From the NCBI GenBank assembly GCA_965227455.1, contig OZ245752.1:2232001-2296000 (forward strand): 64,000 nt of DNA, given 5' to 3'. The translations under genes and the position numbers were made by a program. Below the pieces are notes generated by a model that was not told the origin of the DNA, searched no databases, and saw only the letters and a list, made by a program, of their open reading frames with translations. Below are positions 50,796 to 60,252 of this stretch, piece after piece. The DNA is from JABDIP01 sp965227455 (lineage in GTDB: Bacteria; Pseudomonadota; Alphaproteobacteria; DSM-16000; Inquilinaceae). Each line of letters begins with the position of its first letter. Within the stretch, counting starts at the first letter, position 1.

Positions 50796-52082
50796 ATGAC
50801 GCAGTCGCCGCCAGATGTAACGATCGTGATCCCCTGCCTGAACGAGGCCGGGACGCTGCCGGAGTGCGTCGGAGAGGCGCGGCAGGCGCTGGCCGTGCTG
50901 CGGCAGGACCATGGGATGTCCGGCGAGATCGTCGTCGCCGACAATGGCAGCGAGGACGGCAGCCAGACCATCGCCACCGGGCTCGGCGCGCGGGTGGTCG
51001 GGGTGACACAACGCGGCTATGGGGCGGCGCTCATCGGCGGCATTACCGCGGCACGCGGCCGCTACATCGTCATGGGCGACGCCGATTGCTCCTACGATTT
51101 CCGTGAGGCCGTCGGCATGGTGCTGAAGCTGCGCGACGGTCACGATCTGTGCATGGGATCGCGCCTGAACGGCACCATCCTGCCCGGTGCCATGCCCTGG
51201 AAGAACCGCTACATCGGCAACCCGGTGCTCAGCGGGATCCTGAATCTCCTGTTCCGCTCCGGCCTCAGCGACGCCCATTGCGGCATGCGCGCCTTCACCC
51301 GCGAGGGGTTCGAGCGCATGCGGCTGTCCTCAACCGGCATGGAATTCGCCAGCGAGATGGTGGTGAAGGCGACACTGGTGGGGCTGAAGCGCACAGAGAT
51401 CCCGATCACCCTGCGCCCCGACAAACGCGGCCGCCCGCCGCATCTGCGCCCCTGGCGCGACGGCTGGCGGCATCTCAGATACCTGTTCATGCTCAGCCCC
51501 GCCTGGCTGTTCTTCGTGCCCTCGGCGGCATTCGCGGCGCTCGGACTCGTCGTAGGCGCCTCCCTCTTGCTGAACACGCACACCGAAATGGTGTCGCTCG
51601 GCCCGTTCTGGTTCGGAGATCATTGGATGGTGGTGGCGTCCGGGCTGCTGATCTTGTCCCAGCAGACGGCGATCTTCGGACTTGCGACGATCCTCTATGG
51701 CGTCAGCCAGGGCTATCGCAGGCCGCCGCGGATACTGGCAGCGATCACCGGACTCGCGCGTCTGGAGTTCATGCTTTTGTTCGGCGCCGGCCTCCTGATG
51801 GGCGGCCTGGGCCTGATCGCCTATGTGTTCCTCCAATGGTCGAACACCGGATTCGGCATGCTGTCGATGATGCGCGAGATGATTGCCGGGATGTCGTTGA
51901 GCGTGCTCGGTCTGCAGGCCTTCTTCGGCGGATTCATGCTGTCGGTGGTCGCCGGCAACGATGCGAGGCTGCAGCGGGGCAAGATCGTCGAGCTGGGCGA
52001 AGATCCGAAGGAAGACGCGGTTCCGCAGGCGGCCGGAAGCAAGTCGGCCGCGGCCGCTTCTCGCACTGCCAATCATGGCTAG
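50796..52082 (+). CDS. Glycosyltransferase family 2, dolichyl-phosphate-sugar synthase-like, with membrane C-terminus
   Basis: 428 residues. The N-terminal GT-A domain (1-230) has TIVIPCLNEAGTLPECV, ADNGSEDGSQ, the donor-metal motif MGDADCSYDF and DAHCGMRAFTREGFERM. Four hydrophobic segments follow from about 235 on. Such enzymes charge polyprenyl phosphate with a sugar. This fits a supplier for the GT-C-like membrane protein upstream. The start at 50796 begins MTQSPPDVTIVIP. The end overlaps the next gene by 8 bp. Confidence 0.87.
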   Translation: MTQSPPDVTIVIPCLNEAGTLPECVGEARQALAVLRQDHGMSGEIVVADNGSEDGSQTIATGLGARVVGVTQRGYGAALIGGITAARGRYIVMGDADCSYDFREAVGMVLKLRDGHDLCMGSRLNGTILPGAMPWKNRYIGNPVLSGILNLLFRSGLSDAHCGMRAFTREGFERMRLSSTGMEFASEMVVKATLVGLKRTEIPITLRPDKRGRPPHLRPWRDGWRHLRYLFMLSPAWLFFVPSAAFAALGLVVGASLLLNTHTEMVSLGPFWFGDHWMVVASGLLILSQQTAIFGLATILYGVSQGYRRPPRILAAITGLARLEFMLLFGAGLLMGGLGLIAYVFLQWSNTGFGMLSMMREMIAGMSLSVLGLQAFFGGFMLSVVAGNDARLQRGKIVELGEDPKEDAVPQAAGSKSAAAASRTANHG

Positions 52083-54402
52083 CAAGGATCGGTCGCCCGC
52101 GAAGGGGGCTGCCGGCACCGCCGAAGGGGCCCGGCCCGGCGGGCGGTCGAAGCCGAAGAGCAAGCGCGCCCGCGGCTCTCGATCCAAGGGCGCCGCACGG
52201 CACACGACGACGCTGGAGGACTTTCTGTCCATTTCCGTCGTCGTCGTGGCGCGCAACGAAGAGAAGAACATCGTCGCCTGCATGAAGGCGCTGGCCGAGC
52301 AGGACTATCCGGCCGAATGCTTTGAGGTCATCCTCGTGGACGATGGCTCCACGGATCGGACGGTGCCGCTCGCCCTCGGCCAGTATGCGACACTGCGGGT
52401 CGTATCGAATCCGGGACGTTCGATCAGTGCTAACCGCAATTGCGGATGGCGTCACGCGCAACACCCCTACGTCGCCTATACCGACGCCGATTGCGTCGTA
52501 CCGGCGGACTGGCTTCGCCGCTTGTCGGGCGCCATGATGCGCGACGACGTGGCCGCGATCGGCGGCGGCAATCGGCCGCCCTTGGGTGAGACGCGGTTTT
52601 ACGACGCCCTCTCCATCGCCCTGAACACCTTTGTTGGCTCGCGAAACTCGGTTCAGGGCCGCATCCATGAATCGGCGCGCGACGTCGATCATCTGCCCAC
52701 GCTGAACGTGCTCTACCGGAAGGACGTATTGAGCGGCATCGGCGGCTTCGATGAGCGATTTGCACGGGTCGGAGAGGATGTCGATCTCAGTCGCCGCCTG
52801 GCCGACCAGGGCTACCGGCTGCGGTATGTTCCCGACGCCGTCGTCATTCACCGGCAACGCTCGGACCTGGCGTCCTGGGGTCGGAACATGGTCGCCTATG
52901 GCCGCGCCCGGACATGGCTGCAACGCCGCCACCCCAGTTCGCGGTCCATCGTCTTCCTTCTGCCTCTCGCCGCGCTCTGCGCCTTTCCGATCTACCTGAT
53001 GGCGATCGCCCTCTACGCTGTGGCGCTTGGATTTGGTCACCGGCGCGCCGATCTGATTCCGACCCTGCTGGCCATCTTCGTCGCGACCCATTTCGGCTAC
53101 GCGATCGGACAGCTCGGCGGGGTCTTCAGACACGGGGACAATGCCGATCGTATCGGCCCGCGTCGCCGGGTCGCGATGGTGGTTCTCAAGAATGCCGGCA
53201 ACAAGGGCGACGAGGCGATCTTCCTGTCCGTCGCCCGGCGTCTGCTGGCGAGCGGATCCCTGGCGGACCCCGCGGTCGATCACTACGTCGCGGCGCTGGG
53301 TCCGAGCGGCATCGATGTCCGGCCGCTGCCGGCCGATTTGGACCAGCTCGACCGGATTGCGAGGAGCCTGTTCGCTGCCAGCGACGATTCCAGACGGGTC
53401 GGCCGAAACGCCCGGACGCTGATCGATCATGCTTTGCGTGCCCTGGCGGTCTTTGCCGGATTTCGAGCGGTGTTCATCTGCGGCGGTCAGTGGCTTCACG
53501 ACCTCAGCCTGCGAAACCACCTGGCCATTGGCGCGATGTTCCTCGTCGCCCGACTGTGCAATACCCGTCGCGGCGTGTTCTGCATCGGGGCGGGCCCGCT
53601 CCGGCGGTCGGTTTCCCGGTGGATCGTCCGCGCCGCTTTCGGCCGCTCGGCCCTGAGCGTGGTGCGCGATCAACGGTCCGCACAGCTGCTGCGGGATTGC
53701 GGCCTGTCGCAGACCATGGCTGCCGCCGACCCAGCTCTGGAATTGCCGACGCGGCACACTCCGGCGCCGTCCTGGAAGGGCGCGGCACCGACCGTGGCCC
53801 TGTCACCTTGCGCCTGGGCAACCTTCGAGAATCTCTATGACCAGCGCGCCGATTTGATCGCCGCCAGCCGGGACCGGTGGCAATCGATCATAGCCGGCCT
53901 ACTGGACCGCGGACATGGGGTGGCATTGGTTCCCACAATGAACCCGGAGGACCGTCAGTTCTGCAAATCGCTGCAGGGCGCCTTCGCCAAGAAGGACATT
54001 ACGATGATCGCGGCCGAAGACCTCGGCCCGTCGGAAATCCAGGGCGTGATCGAGCAGATCGGCAGGCTCGTTTCGATGCGCCTGCATCCGATCATCTTCG
54101 CCGCCAACAGTAACACTCCGTTTATCGCTTTGGCCTACGCTGACAAGGTCAGGGAATTCTGTTTGGACGCCGGCAGGGCCGAGTGGTGCGTCGATCTCAC
54201 CCAAGATTCGTGGGACCGGTACGTGCTCGACGCTTTCGACCGGCAAACGGAAGCCCTTGCGGAAGCCGGCCTGAAGACGAGCGAGTCGGGCCGGAATCCG
54301 GCGGCATCGCTCGACGATGCCTACCGGCGCCTGTTCAGCTGGCTGGACGGGCCGACGACGAAGCATCTCCGCCACGCGTTGCGGCAACGCAATGCACGTT
54401 GA
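52075..54402 (+). CDS. Fusion: glycosyltransferase family 2 plus polysaccharide pyruvyl transferase domain
   Basis: 775 residues from an ATG at 52075. A basic, disordered N-terminus (1-45) is followed by a GT2 domain (about 48-285) with SVVVVARNEEKNI, LVDDGSTDRT, TDADCVVPADW and a late GEDVDLSRRL. Two membrane segments lie near 300-345. A pyruvyl-transferase-like domain follows (363-745) with LKNAGNKGDEAIF at its start, ICGGQWLHD and SMRLHPIIFA. Such domains add pyruvate ketals to sugars. Having the sugar transferase and pyruvylation on one chain, joined by a membrane anchor, is unusual. Overlaps of 8-11 bp with both neighbours show a tight operon. Confidence 0.82.
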   Translation: MASKDRSPAKGAAGTAEGARPGGRSKPKSKRARGSRSKGAARHTTTLEDFLSISVVVVARNEEKNIVACMKALAEQDYPAECFEVILVDDGSTDRTVPLALGQYATLRVVSNPGRSISANRNCGWRHAQHPYVAYTDADCVVPADWLRRLSGAMMRDDVAAIGGGNRPPLGETRFYDALSIALNTFVGSRNSVQGRIHESARDVDHLPTLNVLYRKDVLSGIGGFDERFARVGEDVDLSRRLADQGYRLRYVPDAVVIHRQRSDLASWGRNMVAYGRARTWLQRRHPSSRSIVFLLPLAALCAFPIYLMAIALYAVALGFGHRRADLIPTLLAIFVATHFGYAIGQLGGVFRHGDNADRIGPRRRVAMVVLKNAGNKGDEAIFLSVARRLLASGSLADPAVDHYVAALGPSGIDVRPLPADLDQLDRIARSLFAASDDSRRVGRNARTLIDHALRALAVFAGFRAVFICGGQWLHDLSLRNHLAIGAMFLVARLCNTRRGVFCIGAGPLRRSVSRWIVRAAFGRSALSVVRDQRSAQLLRDCGLSQTMAAADPALELPTRHTPAPSWKGAAPTVALSPCAWATFENLYDQRADLIAASRDRWQSIIAGLLDRGHGVALVPTMNPEDRQFCKSLQGAFAKKDITMIAAEDLGPSEIQGVIEQIGRLVSMRLHPIIFAANSNTPFIALAYADKVREFCLDAGRAEWCVDLTQDSWDRYVLDAFDRQTEALAEAGLKTSESGRNPAASLDDAYRRLFSWLDGPTTKHLRHALRQRNAR

Positions 54403-56053
54403 CAACGACCTCGGAGTTCACGGCGTGAGTGCAGCAATACGGATCGCCTTCGTCAATCCGCCGCTCCGCACCTGGAGGTTCTCGCGCTCCCAGCGCAGCC
54501 CCGGGGTGATCAAGTCCGGAACGCTCTACTACCCCTATTGGCTGGCGCATGCCGCGGCCCTCGCCGAGGAGAACGGGCACGACATCCTGCTCGTCGATGC
54601 CGCCGCAGACGAACTGGATCGACAGGCGCTGATCGACAGCTTGCGCAGCTTCGGTCCCGACCTCGTCGTCGTCGAAACGTCTACGCCCAGCATCAACCAC
54701 GATCTCGAAACCATCGGTTTGCTGCGCGAGGCGATCCCCGCCATGCGCTGCTGCGCCACGGGCACCCATGTTACCGCGGAATGGCGGGCCGCCCTGGAGG
54801 GCTGCGCCGGTCTCGACTACGTCGCGATCGGAGAATACGACTATACGATCCTGGAACTGGCGAACCGGTTGGCGGCCCGGGAAGACGGGTTCGGACTGCC
54901 CGGCCTGGCTTGGCGCGACGACGGCAAGCCCACCAGCGGACCCCCGCGTCCGTTGATCGCCGACATGAATGCCCTGCCCTGGATCGCGCCGCTCTACAAG
55001 CGATTCCTGAAACCTTCGAATTACCTGTTCACGATCGCCAACCAGCCGATGGTCATGCTGATCAGCGGCCGCGGGTGCAGGGCGCGATGCTTCTTCTGCG
55101 TCTATCCCCAGGTGATGCACGGCCACGATTACCGGACCCGCAGTCCGGAAGACGTGGTCGGCGAGATGAAATGGATCCAGGACAACATGCCCGAGGTGAA
55201 GGAGATCGTCTTCGAGGACGACACATTCACCTCCGACCGTGAACGGGCGCGCAGGATTGCCGACCTGGTCAAGCAGGAAGGCGTGACCATGCCATGGTTC
55301 GCCAACATCCGGGTAAACGTCGATTTCGATACATTGGCGGCCTTGAAGGACGCGGGACTGCGGCAATGCGCGACGGGTTTCGAATCCGGCGACGAAACGC
55401 TGCTGGTCAACATGCGCAAAGGCCAGACCCTCGAGCAGCAATACGAGTTCGTCGAGAATTGCCGCAAGCTCGGCATCCTGGTGCATGGCTGCTTCATGGT
55501 CGGTTTCCCGGGCGAGACACACGAGACCCTCGAGAAGACGCTCGACCTGGCAATCCGGCTCAACCCCGACAGTGCGCAATTCTATCCGGTGATGCCCTAT
55601 CCGGGCACAGGCGCCTACAAATGGGCTCAGGAAAACGGCTACCTTCTCAGCGAGAATTTTGACGACTGGCTGAAGGAGGATGGCGGCCATCGCTGCATCA
55701 TCGACCTTCCGGGGCTGAGCGCGGCCGACCTCCAGGCCTTCTGCGAGAGGGCCTTCCGCCGTTTTCACTTCCGGCCGAAATACCTGGCACGCAAGCTCCT
55801 CCAGGCCGTGACAATGCCGAGCGAAGGGCTGCGGTCGCTCAATGCCGGCCTGAACTTCGCGAAATCGATCGTGCACGGTTCGACACCGGACGGGGCCGTC
55901 CCATTGACGCCGGAGAGGATGGTCGACGAGAACTGGCACAGCCGGGTCCGGGTTCCGCGTGGTCGGATGGAGGACATAGCCGCCTCGGCCAAGGCCGCCC
56001 CCAAGGACGGCGCAGGCAAGGGGCCCGGCTCGGAAAGCCTAGGTCACGCGTAG
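54392..56053 (+). CDS. Cobalamin-binding radical SAM protein
   Basis: 553 residues from an ATG at 54392 that overlaps the previous gene; a GTG at 54425 is an alternative. A B12-binding-like domain covers about 15-150 (FVNPPLRTW, LVVVETSTPS). The radical SAM core carries CRARCFFC near residue 229, the CxxxCxxC cluster motif, followed by EIVFEDDTFTSDR and CFMVGFPGETHETLEKTL. Related enzymes methylate unactivated carbons or build hopanoid and natural-product skeletons. Its place between a GT2-pyruvyltransferase and a flippase-like protein suggests modification of a glycolipid, which is inference. Confidence 0.87.
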   Translation: MHVDNDLGVHGVSAAIRIAFVNPPLRTWRFSRSQRSPGVIKSGTLYYPYWLAHAAALAEENGHDILLVDAAADELDRQALIDSLRSFGPDLVVVETSTPSINHDLETIGLLREAIPAMRCCATGTHVTAEWRAALEGCAGLDYVAIGEYDYTILELANRLAAREDGFGLPGLAWRDDGKPTSGPPRPLIADMNALPWIAPLYKRFLKPSNYLFTIANQPMVMLISGRGCRARCFFCVYPQVMHGHDYRTRSPEDVVGEMKWIQDNMPEVKEIVFEDDTFTSDRERARRIADLVKQEGVTMPWFANIRVNVDFDTLAALKDAGLRQCATGFESGDETLLVNMRKGQTLEQQYEFVENCRKLGILVHGCFMVGFPGETHETLEKTLDLAIRLNPDSAQFYPVMPYPGTGAYKWAQENGYLLSENFDDWLKEDGGHRCIIDLPGLSAADLQAFCERAFRRFHFRPKYLARKLLQAVTMPSEGLRSLNAGLNFAKSIVHGSTPDGAVPLTPERMVDENWHSRVRVPRGRMEDIAASAKAAPKDGAGKGPGSESLGHA

Positions 56054-56054
56054 C

Positions 56055-57086
56055 TTGCCGGACGGCCCACAACAGCAAGGATTGCGATCCCGGCTGCCAA
56101 GGATTTTGGGGGCGGTCGCCGTCGTGGCCGTACTGTTCGGCGCCCTGGCGGTCTTCGCCGATGTGGACGCCCAGGCGGTCTGGTCGGCCATGCGTGGCGT
56201 CGAGAGCATGACCCTTGTCGCCATGCTAGTCGGCACTCTCGGCCACATGGTCTTCGGCGCCTTGAAATGGCGCCTCGTGGTGCGACGGGTCGGATCACGG
56301 TCGATTGCCTCGGCGAGCTTTGATTTCTTTCTTTTCTACACCTGCCTGGGTGCGGCCCTGTCGCAGTTCATGACCGTGTATCTGTCTTCCGCCACCGTCC
56401 GTGGGTTTGCCGCCAAACATCATCACGACAGCTCCTTCTTGAGCGGCGCGGCCAGCTCCGGATTTGAACAATCCATGGATGCGTGTGTCCTGCTGTTGAT
56501 GGCCCTGCCGATCGTCGTCGTGCTGGTCCTTGGCGGCGATCTGCTTCATGTGGTGATTGGCTGCGCGTCGGCGCTGCTTGTCGGCGCCGTGCTTCTCTGG
56601 ACCTTGGCCCGCAGCGGATTGGCGGGCATCGCAGCCGACAGGCTGGCGGCGTTCACATGGCGCCCGATCCGGGCCCTCGGTTCCATGTTGCAGCGGGCCC
56701 GTGATGTGGGGCTCTTCGACGGAGGGTTGCTCCTACGGCTGCTTGCGCTCTCGATCCTTCGATATCTGTCGATTTTCCTGAGGACGGCGGCACTGGCGTT
56801 TGCCTTGCTGCCCGGTCTGACGCTCCGCGACATCGCCGCCACATTCGCCTTGGTCCAATCCGCGCAGATAGCGGCCATAACGCCGGGAAACCTTGGCATT
56901 GCGGAATGGACCTGGGCCGGAATCCTGGTCGGCTTCGGCTTCCAATTCGATCAGGCGGTGCAATTCGCCATCATCCTGCGCGTGCTGGGTTATGCCTTGC
57001 TCTTGATGGTGCTGGCGCTGGCCTGGCTGACCTTCCGCACCCGGATGGCAGCCCGCGGAACCGGAAATCAGCCGAGCGTATCGTGA
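56055..57086 (+). CDS. Flippase-like/lysylphosphatidylglycerol synthase-type membrane protein
   Basis: Up to 343 residues with about eight membrane helices. The family core is GALKWRLVVRRVG, FFLFYTCLGAALSQFMTVYL, and the late TPGNLGIAEWTWAGILVGFG. This superfamily (UPF0104, like the N-terminal part of MprF) includes lipid flippase candidates. The annotated start is a TTG one base after the radical SAM stop, without a ribosome site, so the real start could be later. Context suggests export of the glycolipid made by the preceding genes. Confidence 0.82.
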   Translation: MPDGPQQQGLRSRLPRILGAVAVVAVLFGALAVFADVDAQAVWSAMRGVESMTLVAMLVGTLGHMVFGALKWRLVVRRVGSRSIASASFDFFLFYTCLGAALSQFMTVYLSSATVRGFAAKHHHDSSFLSGAASSGFEQSMDACVLLLMALPIVVVLVLGGDLLHVVIGCASALLVGAVLLWTLARSGLAGIAADRLAAFTWRPIRALGSMLQRARDVGLFDGGLLLRLLALSILRYLSIFLRTAALAFALLPGLTLRDIAATFALVQSAQIAAITPGNLGIAEWTWAGILVGFGFQFDQAVQFAIILRVLGYALLLMVLALAWLTFRTRMAARGTGNQPSVS

Positions 57087-57186
57087 GCGCCGCCCATGCG
57101 CGTCAACAACGGGCCGTTAACCTGCCGCCCCTAGGGTTTCGGGCACCCGATACGACAGCGCCCGTCCAACCAGCACCGGTTGCCAC

Positions 57187-57927
57187 ATGAACGTCTCGAC
57201 ATACCAGTATTGGGCCGACAGGAACCGCTTCGGGTCCATCGGACGGGCCCTGAAGCATTGGGTCGAACACACCTACCTGAAGATCATTCTCGAGCATCTC
57301 GCGCCGGCCGCCCCGGGCCGAAGGCCGACCCTGATCGAGATCGGTCCGGGAAAGGGCTTCTTTGCCGATGTGGCGCTCGAGCACTTCGACTACACGTCCA
57401 TGGAGACCTCGCCGATCCTTGCGGAGCGGCTCTCGGTCCGAGGCATTCCCTGTATCCTGGGAGCCTTCCCGGACGATCTGGCGGCGCTCGACGACACGGT
57501 CTTCTCCTGCGCATACCTGTCTCACGTACTTGAGCATTTCGACACGCGTTCGGCCGCCGCCGCGGCGGTTTCGAAATGCGCAGAGCTGCTGGCGGATGAC
57601 GGAATCCTGATCATCAACTGCCCGAATTACCTCAGCCATGGCGACCTGTTCTGGGAAACCGACTACACCCACAACTACGTGACGACGCCCAGCCGCGTCG
57701 AAACACTGTGCCAGGATTGTGGATTGGAGGTGGTTGCCACCGAACGCATGGTGTTCGGCTTCAGAAATCCGGTTGCAAGGGCGCTCCTGATCCTTGCCGG
57801 TTGGCTGACTCCGGCATTCCTGTTGCGCATCGCCATGTCCGCAGCGGTCAAGGGCTACGTCGGAAATCCCAAGGTCTACCTGAAAGAGAACTTCACGATT
57901 GTCGCCAGGAAACGGCGCCCCCGGTGA
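57187..57927 (+). CDS. Class I SAM-dependent methyltransferase
   Basis: 246 residues. The SAM motif I is LIEIGPGKGFFADVAL (about 38-53), with a motif II-like acidic residue in DYTSMETSP and the post-motif region FSCAYLSHVLEHFD. The C-terminal part has a hydrophobic stretch (ARALLILAGWLTPAFLL) that may touch the membrane. Similar enzymes act on sugars in polysaccharide clusters. It follows the flippase-like gene by 100 bp and ends the cluster before a convergent MaoC gene. Confidence 0.85.
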   Translation: MNVSTYQYWADRNRFGSIGRALKHWVEHTYLKIILEHLAPAAPGRRPTLIEIGPGKGFFADVALEHFDYTSMETSPILAERLSVRGIPCILGAFPDDLAALDDTVFSCAYLSHVLEHFDTRSAAAAAVSKCAELLADDGILIINCPNYLSHGDLFWETDYTHNYVTTPSRVETLCQDCGLEVVATERMVFGFRNPVARALLILAGWLTPAFLLRIAMSAAVKGYVGNPKVYLKENFTIVARKRRPR

Positions 57928-57952
57928 GGCGCCGAAACGGCGATCCCGAATC

Positions 57953-58420
57953 TCAGGTCTCCCGCCTGGGAACCAGGGTCGTGCTGGTCATCTCATAGAC
58001 CGTCTCGCCGTCCTGGTTGACGGTGGTGGTCCGAATGCGCATGGAGCCGCGGGTGGGATTGGATTGCGACGGGCGGATCTCCAGCACCTCGACCGTCGCG
58101 GAGAGCGTATCGCCCGGGCGCACCGGCCGCGGCCATTTCAGCCCCTCGACCCCAAGCCCGATCAACGGCGTGGCGCCGGCGAAGCGGGAATCGACCATCA
58201 GCCGCATGGTCATGGCCGCCGTCTGCCAGCCGCTGGCGACGAGCTCGCCGAACAGCGACTGTGCCGCGGCCTCACGATCGAGATGGAAGACCTGCGGATC
58301 GTACTGCTCGGCAAAAGCGGTGATGGCCTCCTCCGCCACCGTCAGCGAGCCGGTCGGGAAGCGATCGCCGACGGAGAAATCCTCCAGGTACCGTATCTCC
58401 GAAGGGTCGCTCATTGCCAA
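57953..58420 (-). CDS. MaoC-family (R)-specific enoyl-CoA hydratase
   Basis: 155 residues, hot-dog fold. The catalytic pair is in EQYDPQVFHLDREAA (aspartate and histidine), with a preceding FSVGDRFPTG and a central ASGWQTAAMTMRLMVDS. It hydrates trans-2-enoyl-CoA. It is in the same orientation as isovaleryl-CoA dehydrogenase, 87 bp upstream, and could act in acyl-CoA breakdown, but the substrate is not evident. CAAGGGAATTGGCA precedes the ATG. Confidence 0.9.
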   Translation of the reverse strand: MAMSDPSEIRYLEDFSVGDRFPTGSLTVAEEAITAFAEQYDPQVFHLDREAAAQSLFGELVASGWQTAAMTMRLMVDSRFAGATPLIGLGVEGLKWPRPVRPGDTLSATVEVLEIRPSQSNPTRGSMRIRTTTVNQDGETVYEMTSTTLVPRRET

Positions 58421-58507
58421 TTCCCTTGCTGGCGGCGTCCGGACGGACCGCCCTACTTAAGGGCGTTTCCATCCACCATGCGGGCCGGAAAGGCCGCGCC
58501 GGCGGCG

Positions 58508-59680
58508 CTATCCGGTCTCCTTGAACAGCTCGCGGCCGATCAGCATGCGGCGGATCTCGCTGGTTCCCGCACCGATCTCATACAGCTTGGCGTCGCGCAG
58601 CAGGCGGCCGGTCGGGTACTCGTTGATATAGCCGTTGCCGCCCAGGCACTGGATCGCCTGCAGCGCCATCCAGGTCGCCTTTTCCGCCGCGTACAGGATG
58701 GCGCCGGCGGCGTCCTTGCGGGTCACCTCGCCGCGGTCGCAGGCCTTGGCGACGGCGTACACGTACGATTTGGCTGCGTTGGTGCCGACATACATGTCCG
58801 CCAGCTTGGCCTGCATGATCTGGAACTCGCCGATCGGCTGGCCGAACTGCTCGCGCTCGTGCACGTAAGGCACGACGGTGTCCAGGCAGGCCTGCATGAT
58901 GCCGAGAGGGCCGCCGGCCAGCACCAGACGCTCGTAGTCCAGCCCGCTCATCAGCACGGCGACGCCGCCACCGACCCGCCCTAGCACGTTCTCCTCGGGC
59001 ACCTCGCAATCCTCGAACACCAGTTCGCAGGTGCTGGAGCCGCGCATGCCCAGCTTGTCGAGCTTCTGGGCCGTGGAGAACCCCTTGAAATCCTTCTCGA
59101 TCAGGAAGGCAGTGATGCCCTTGGGGCCGGCCGCGGGGTCGGTCTTGGCATAGACCACCAGAGTCTCGGCATCCGGGCCGTTGGTGATCCACATCTTGCT
59201 GCCGTTGAGGACGTACCGGTCGCCCTTCTTCTCGGCCCTGGTGCGCATCGACACCACGTCGGACCCGGCCCCCGGCTCCGACATCGCCAGAGCCCCGACA
59301 TGCTCGCCGGAGATCAGCTTGGGCAGGTAACGGCGCTTCTGCTCGTCGCTGCCGTTGAGCCGGATCTGATTGACGCAGAGGTTGGAATGGGCGCCGTAAC
59401 TCAGGCCGACTGCGGCTGAGGCGCGGCTCACCTCCTCCATGGCCACGCAATGCTCGACATAGCCCATGCCGGACCCGCCGAGCTCTTCCTCGACGGTCAG
59501 GCCGAGCAGGCCGAGCGCTCCCATCTTGGGCCACAGATCGCGGGGAAACTCGTTGCTCTCGTCGATGGCGGCGGCCCTGGGCGCGATCTCGTCGGCGGAA
59601 AAGGTCATCACCGTGTCGCGCAACAGATCGGCCGTCTCGCCAAGATCGAACTTCATCGATGGCAGGGCATTGGGGATCAT
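58508..59680 (-). CDS. ivd: Isovaleryl-CoA dehydrogenase
   Basis: 390 residues. It oxidises isovaleryl-CoA to 3-methylcrotonyl-CoA, the substrate of the carboxylase encoded at 30.5-36.5 kb. The usual C-terminal catalytic glutamate is replaced (IGAGTSEIRRMLIG), and a glutamate is found at the alternative position in GLDYERLVLAGG, which is the mark of isovaleryl-CoA dehydrogenases. Other motifs are MSEPGAGSDVVSM and CLGGNGYINEYPTGR. It lies 22 kb from the other leucine genes. GGAAACCTCCAAG stands before the ATG. Confidence 0.92.
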   Translation of the reverse strand: MIPNALPSMKFDLGETADLLRDTVMTFSADEIAPRAAAIDESNEFPRDLWPKMGALGLLGLTVEEELGGSGMGYVEHCVAMEEVSRASAAVGLSYGAHSNLCVNQIRLNGSDEQKRRYLPKLISGEHVGALAMSEPGAGSDVVSMRTRAEKKGDRYVLNGSKMWITNGPDAETLVVYAKTDPAAGPKGITAFLIEKDFKGFSTAQKLDKLGMRGSSTCELVFEDCEVPEENVLGRVGGGVAVLMSGLDYERLVLAGGPLGIMQACLDTVVPYVHEREQFGQPIGEFQIMQAKLADMYVGTNAAKSYVYAVAKACDRGEVTRKDAAGAILYAAEKATWMALQAIQCLGGNGYINEYPTGRLLRDAKLYEIGAGTSEIRRMLIGRELFKETG

Positions 59681-59752
59681 GAATGGGCCTTTACTTGGAG
59701 GTTTCCGGCAATCTATCGCGGATCGTCCGCAAGGCGAACCACTAGCAGGCCA

Positions 59753-60220
59753 TTAGGCGCTATCCGGCCGCCCGGCCAGGCAGATGAGGGTCTGCTGTCC
59801 GACGGCGCAGGTCTTGCGGGTGCCGTCCTTCTCCGCGTCGACCTCGAAGGTGCAGACGGTCAACGTGCGCCCCGGCTTGACGACCTTGCCGACGGCGACC
59901 AGACGCTCGCCATCGGCCGGTGCCATGAGGTTGATCTTGAATTCGACCGTCAGCACCGAGCTGTCGGCCGGAAAGAGGCTGTACGCCGCATAGCCGCCGG
60001 CGGAGTCGCCAATGGTGCTGGTGATGCCGGCATGGAAGAAGCCGTGCTGCTGGGTCAGCTCCGGCTTGAAGGGCAGTGCGATCTCAACGAGTCCCGGTTC
60101 GACCCGCACCAGCGTTGCGCCGATCAGGTCCATGACGCGTTGCCGGCCGAAACTGTCGCGCACCCGCGCGGCGAAGTCCGGATCGGCAGGCTCAAAATCG
60201 ATCGTCGATTGGTGTGACAT
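59753..60220 (-). CDS. PaaI-family hot-dog thioesterase
   Basis: 155 residues. The hot-dog core has QQHGFFHAGITSTIGDSAGG, with the active acidic residue in GDSAGG, then SVLTVEFKINLMAPADGE and GRTLTVCTFEVDAE. The family hydrolyses short or aromatic acyl-CoA. The start at 60220 (MSHQSTIDFEP) fits; a longer frame runs into the neighbouring gene. It may be co-transcribed with isovaleryl-CoA dehydrogenase (72-bp gap). Confidence 0.9.
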   Translation of the reverse strand: MSHQSTIDFEPADPDFAARVRDSFGRQRVMDLIGATLVRVEPGLVEIALPFKPELTQQHGFFHAGITSTIGDSAGGYAAYSLFPADSSVLTVEFKINLMAPADGERLVAVGKVVKPGRTLTVCTFEVDAEKDGTRKTCAVGQQTLICLAGRPDSA

Positions 60221-60252
60221 GAGGCCACAGCCTCGGCGACTCGCCTGAACTG

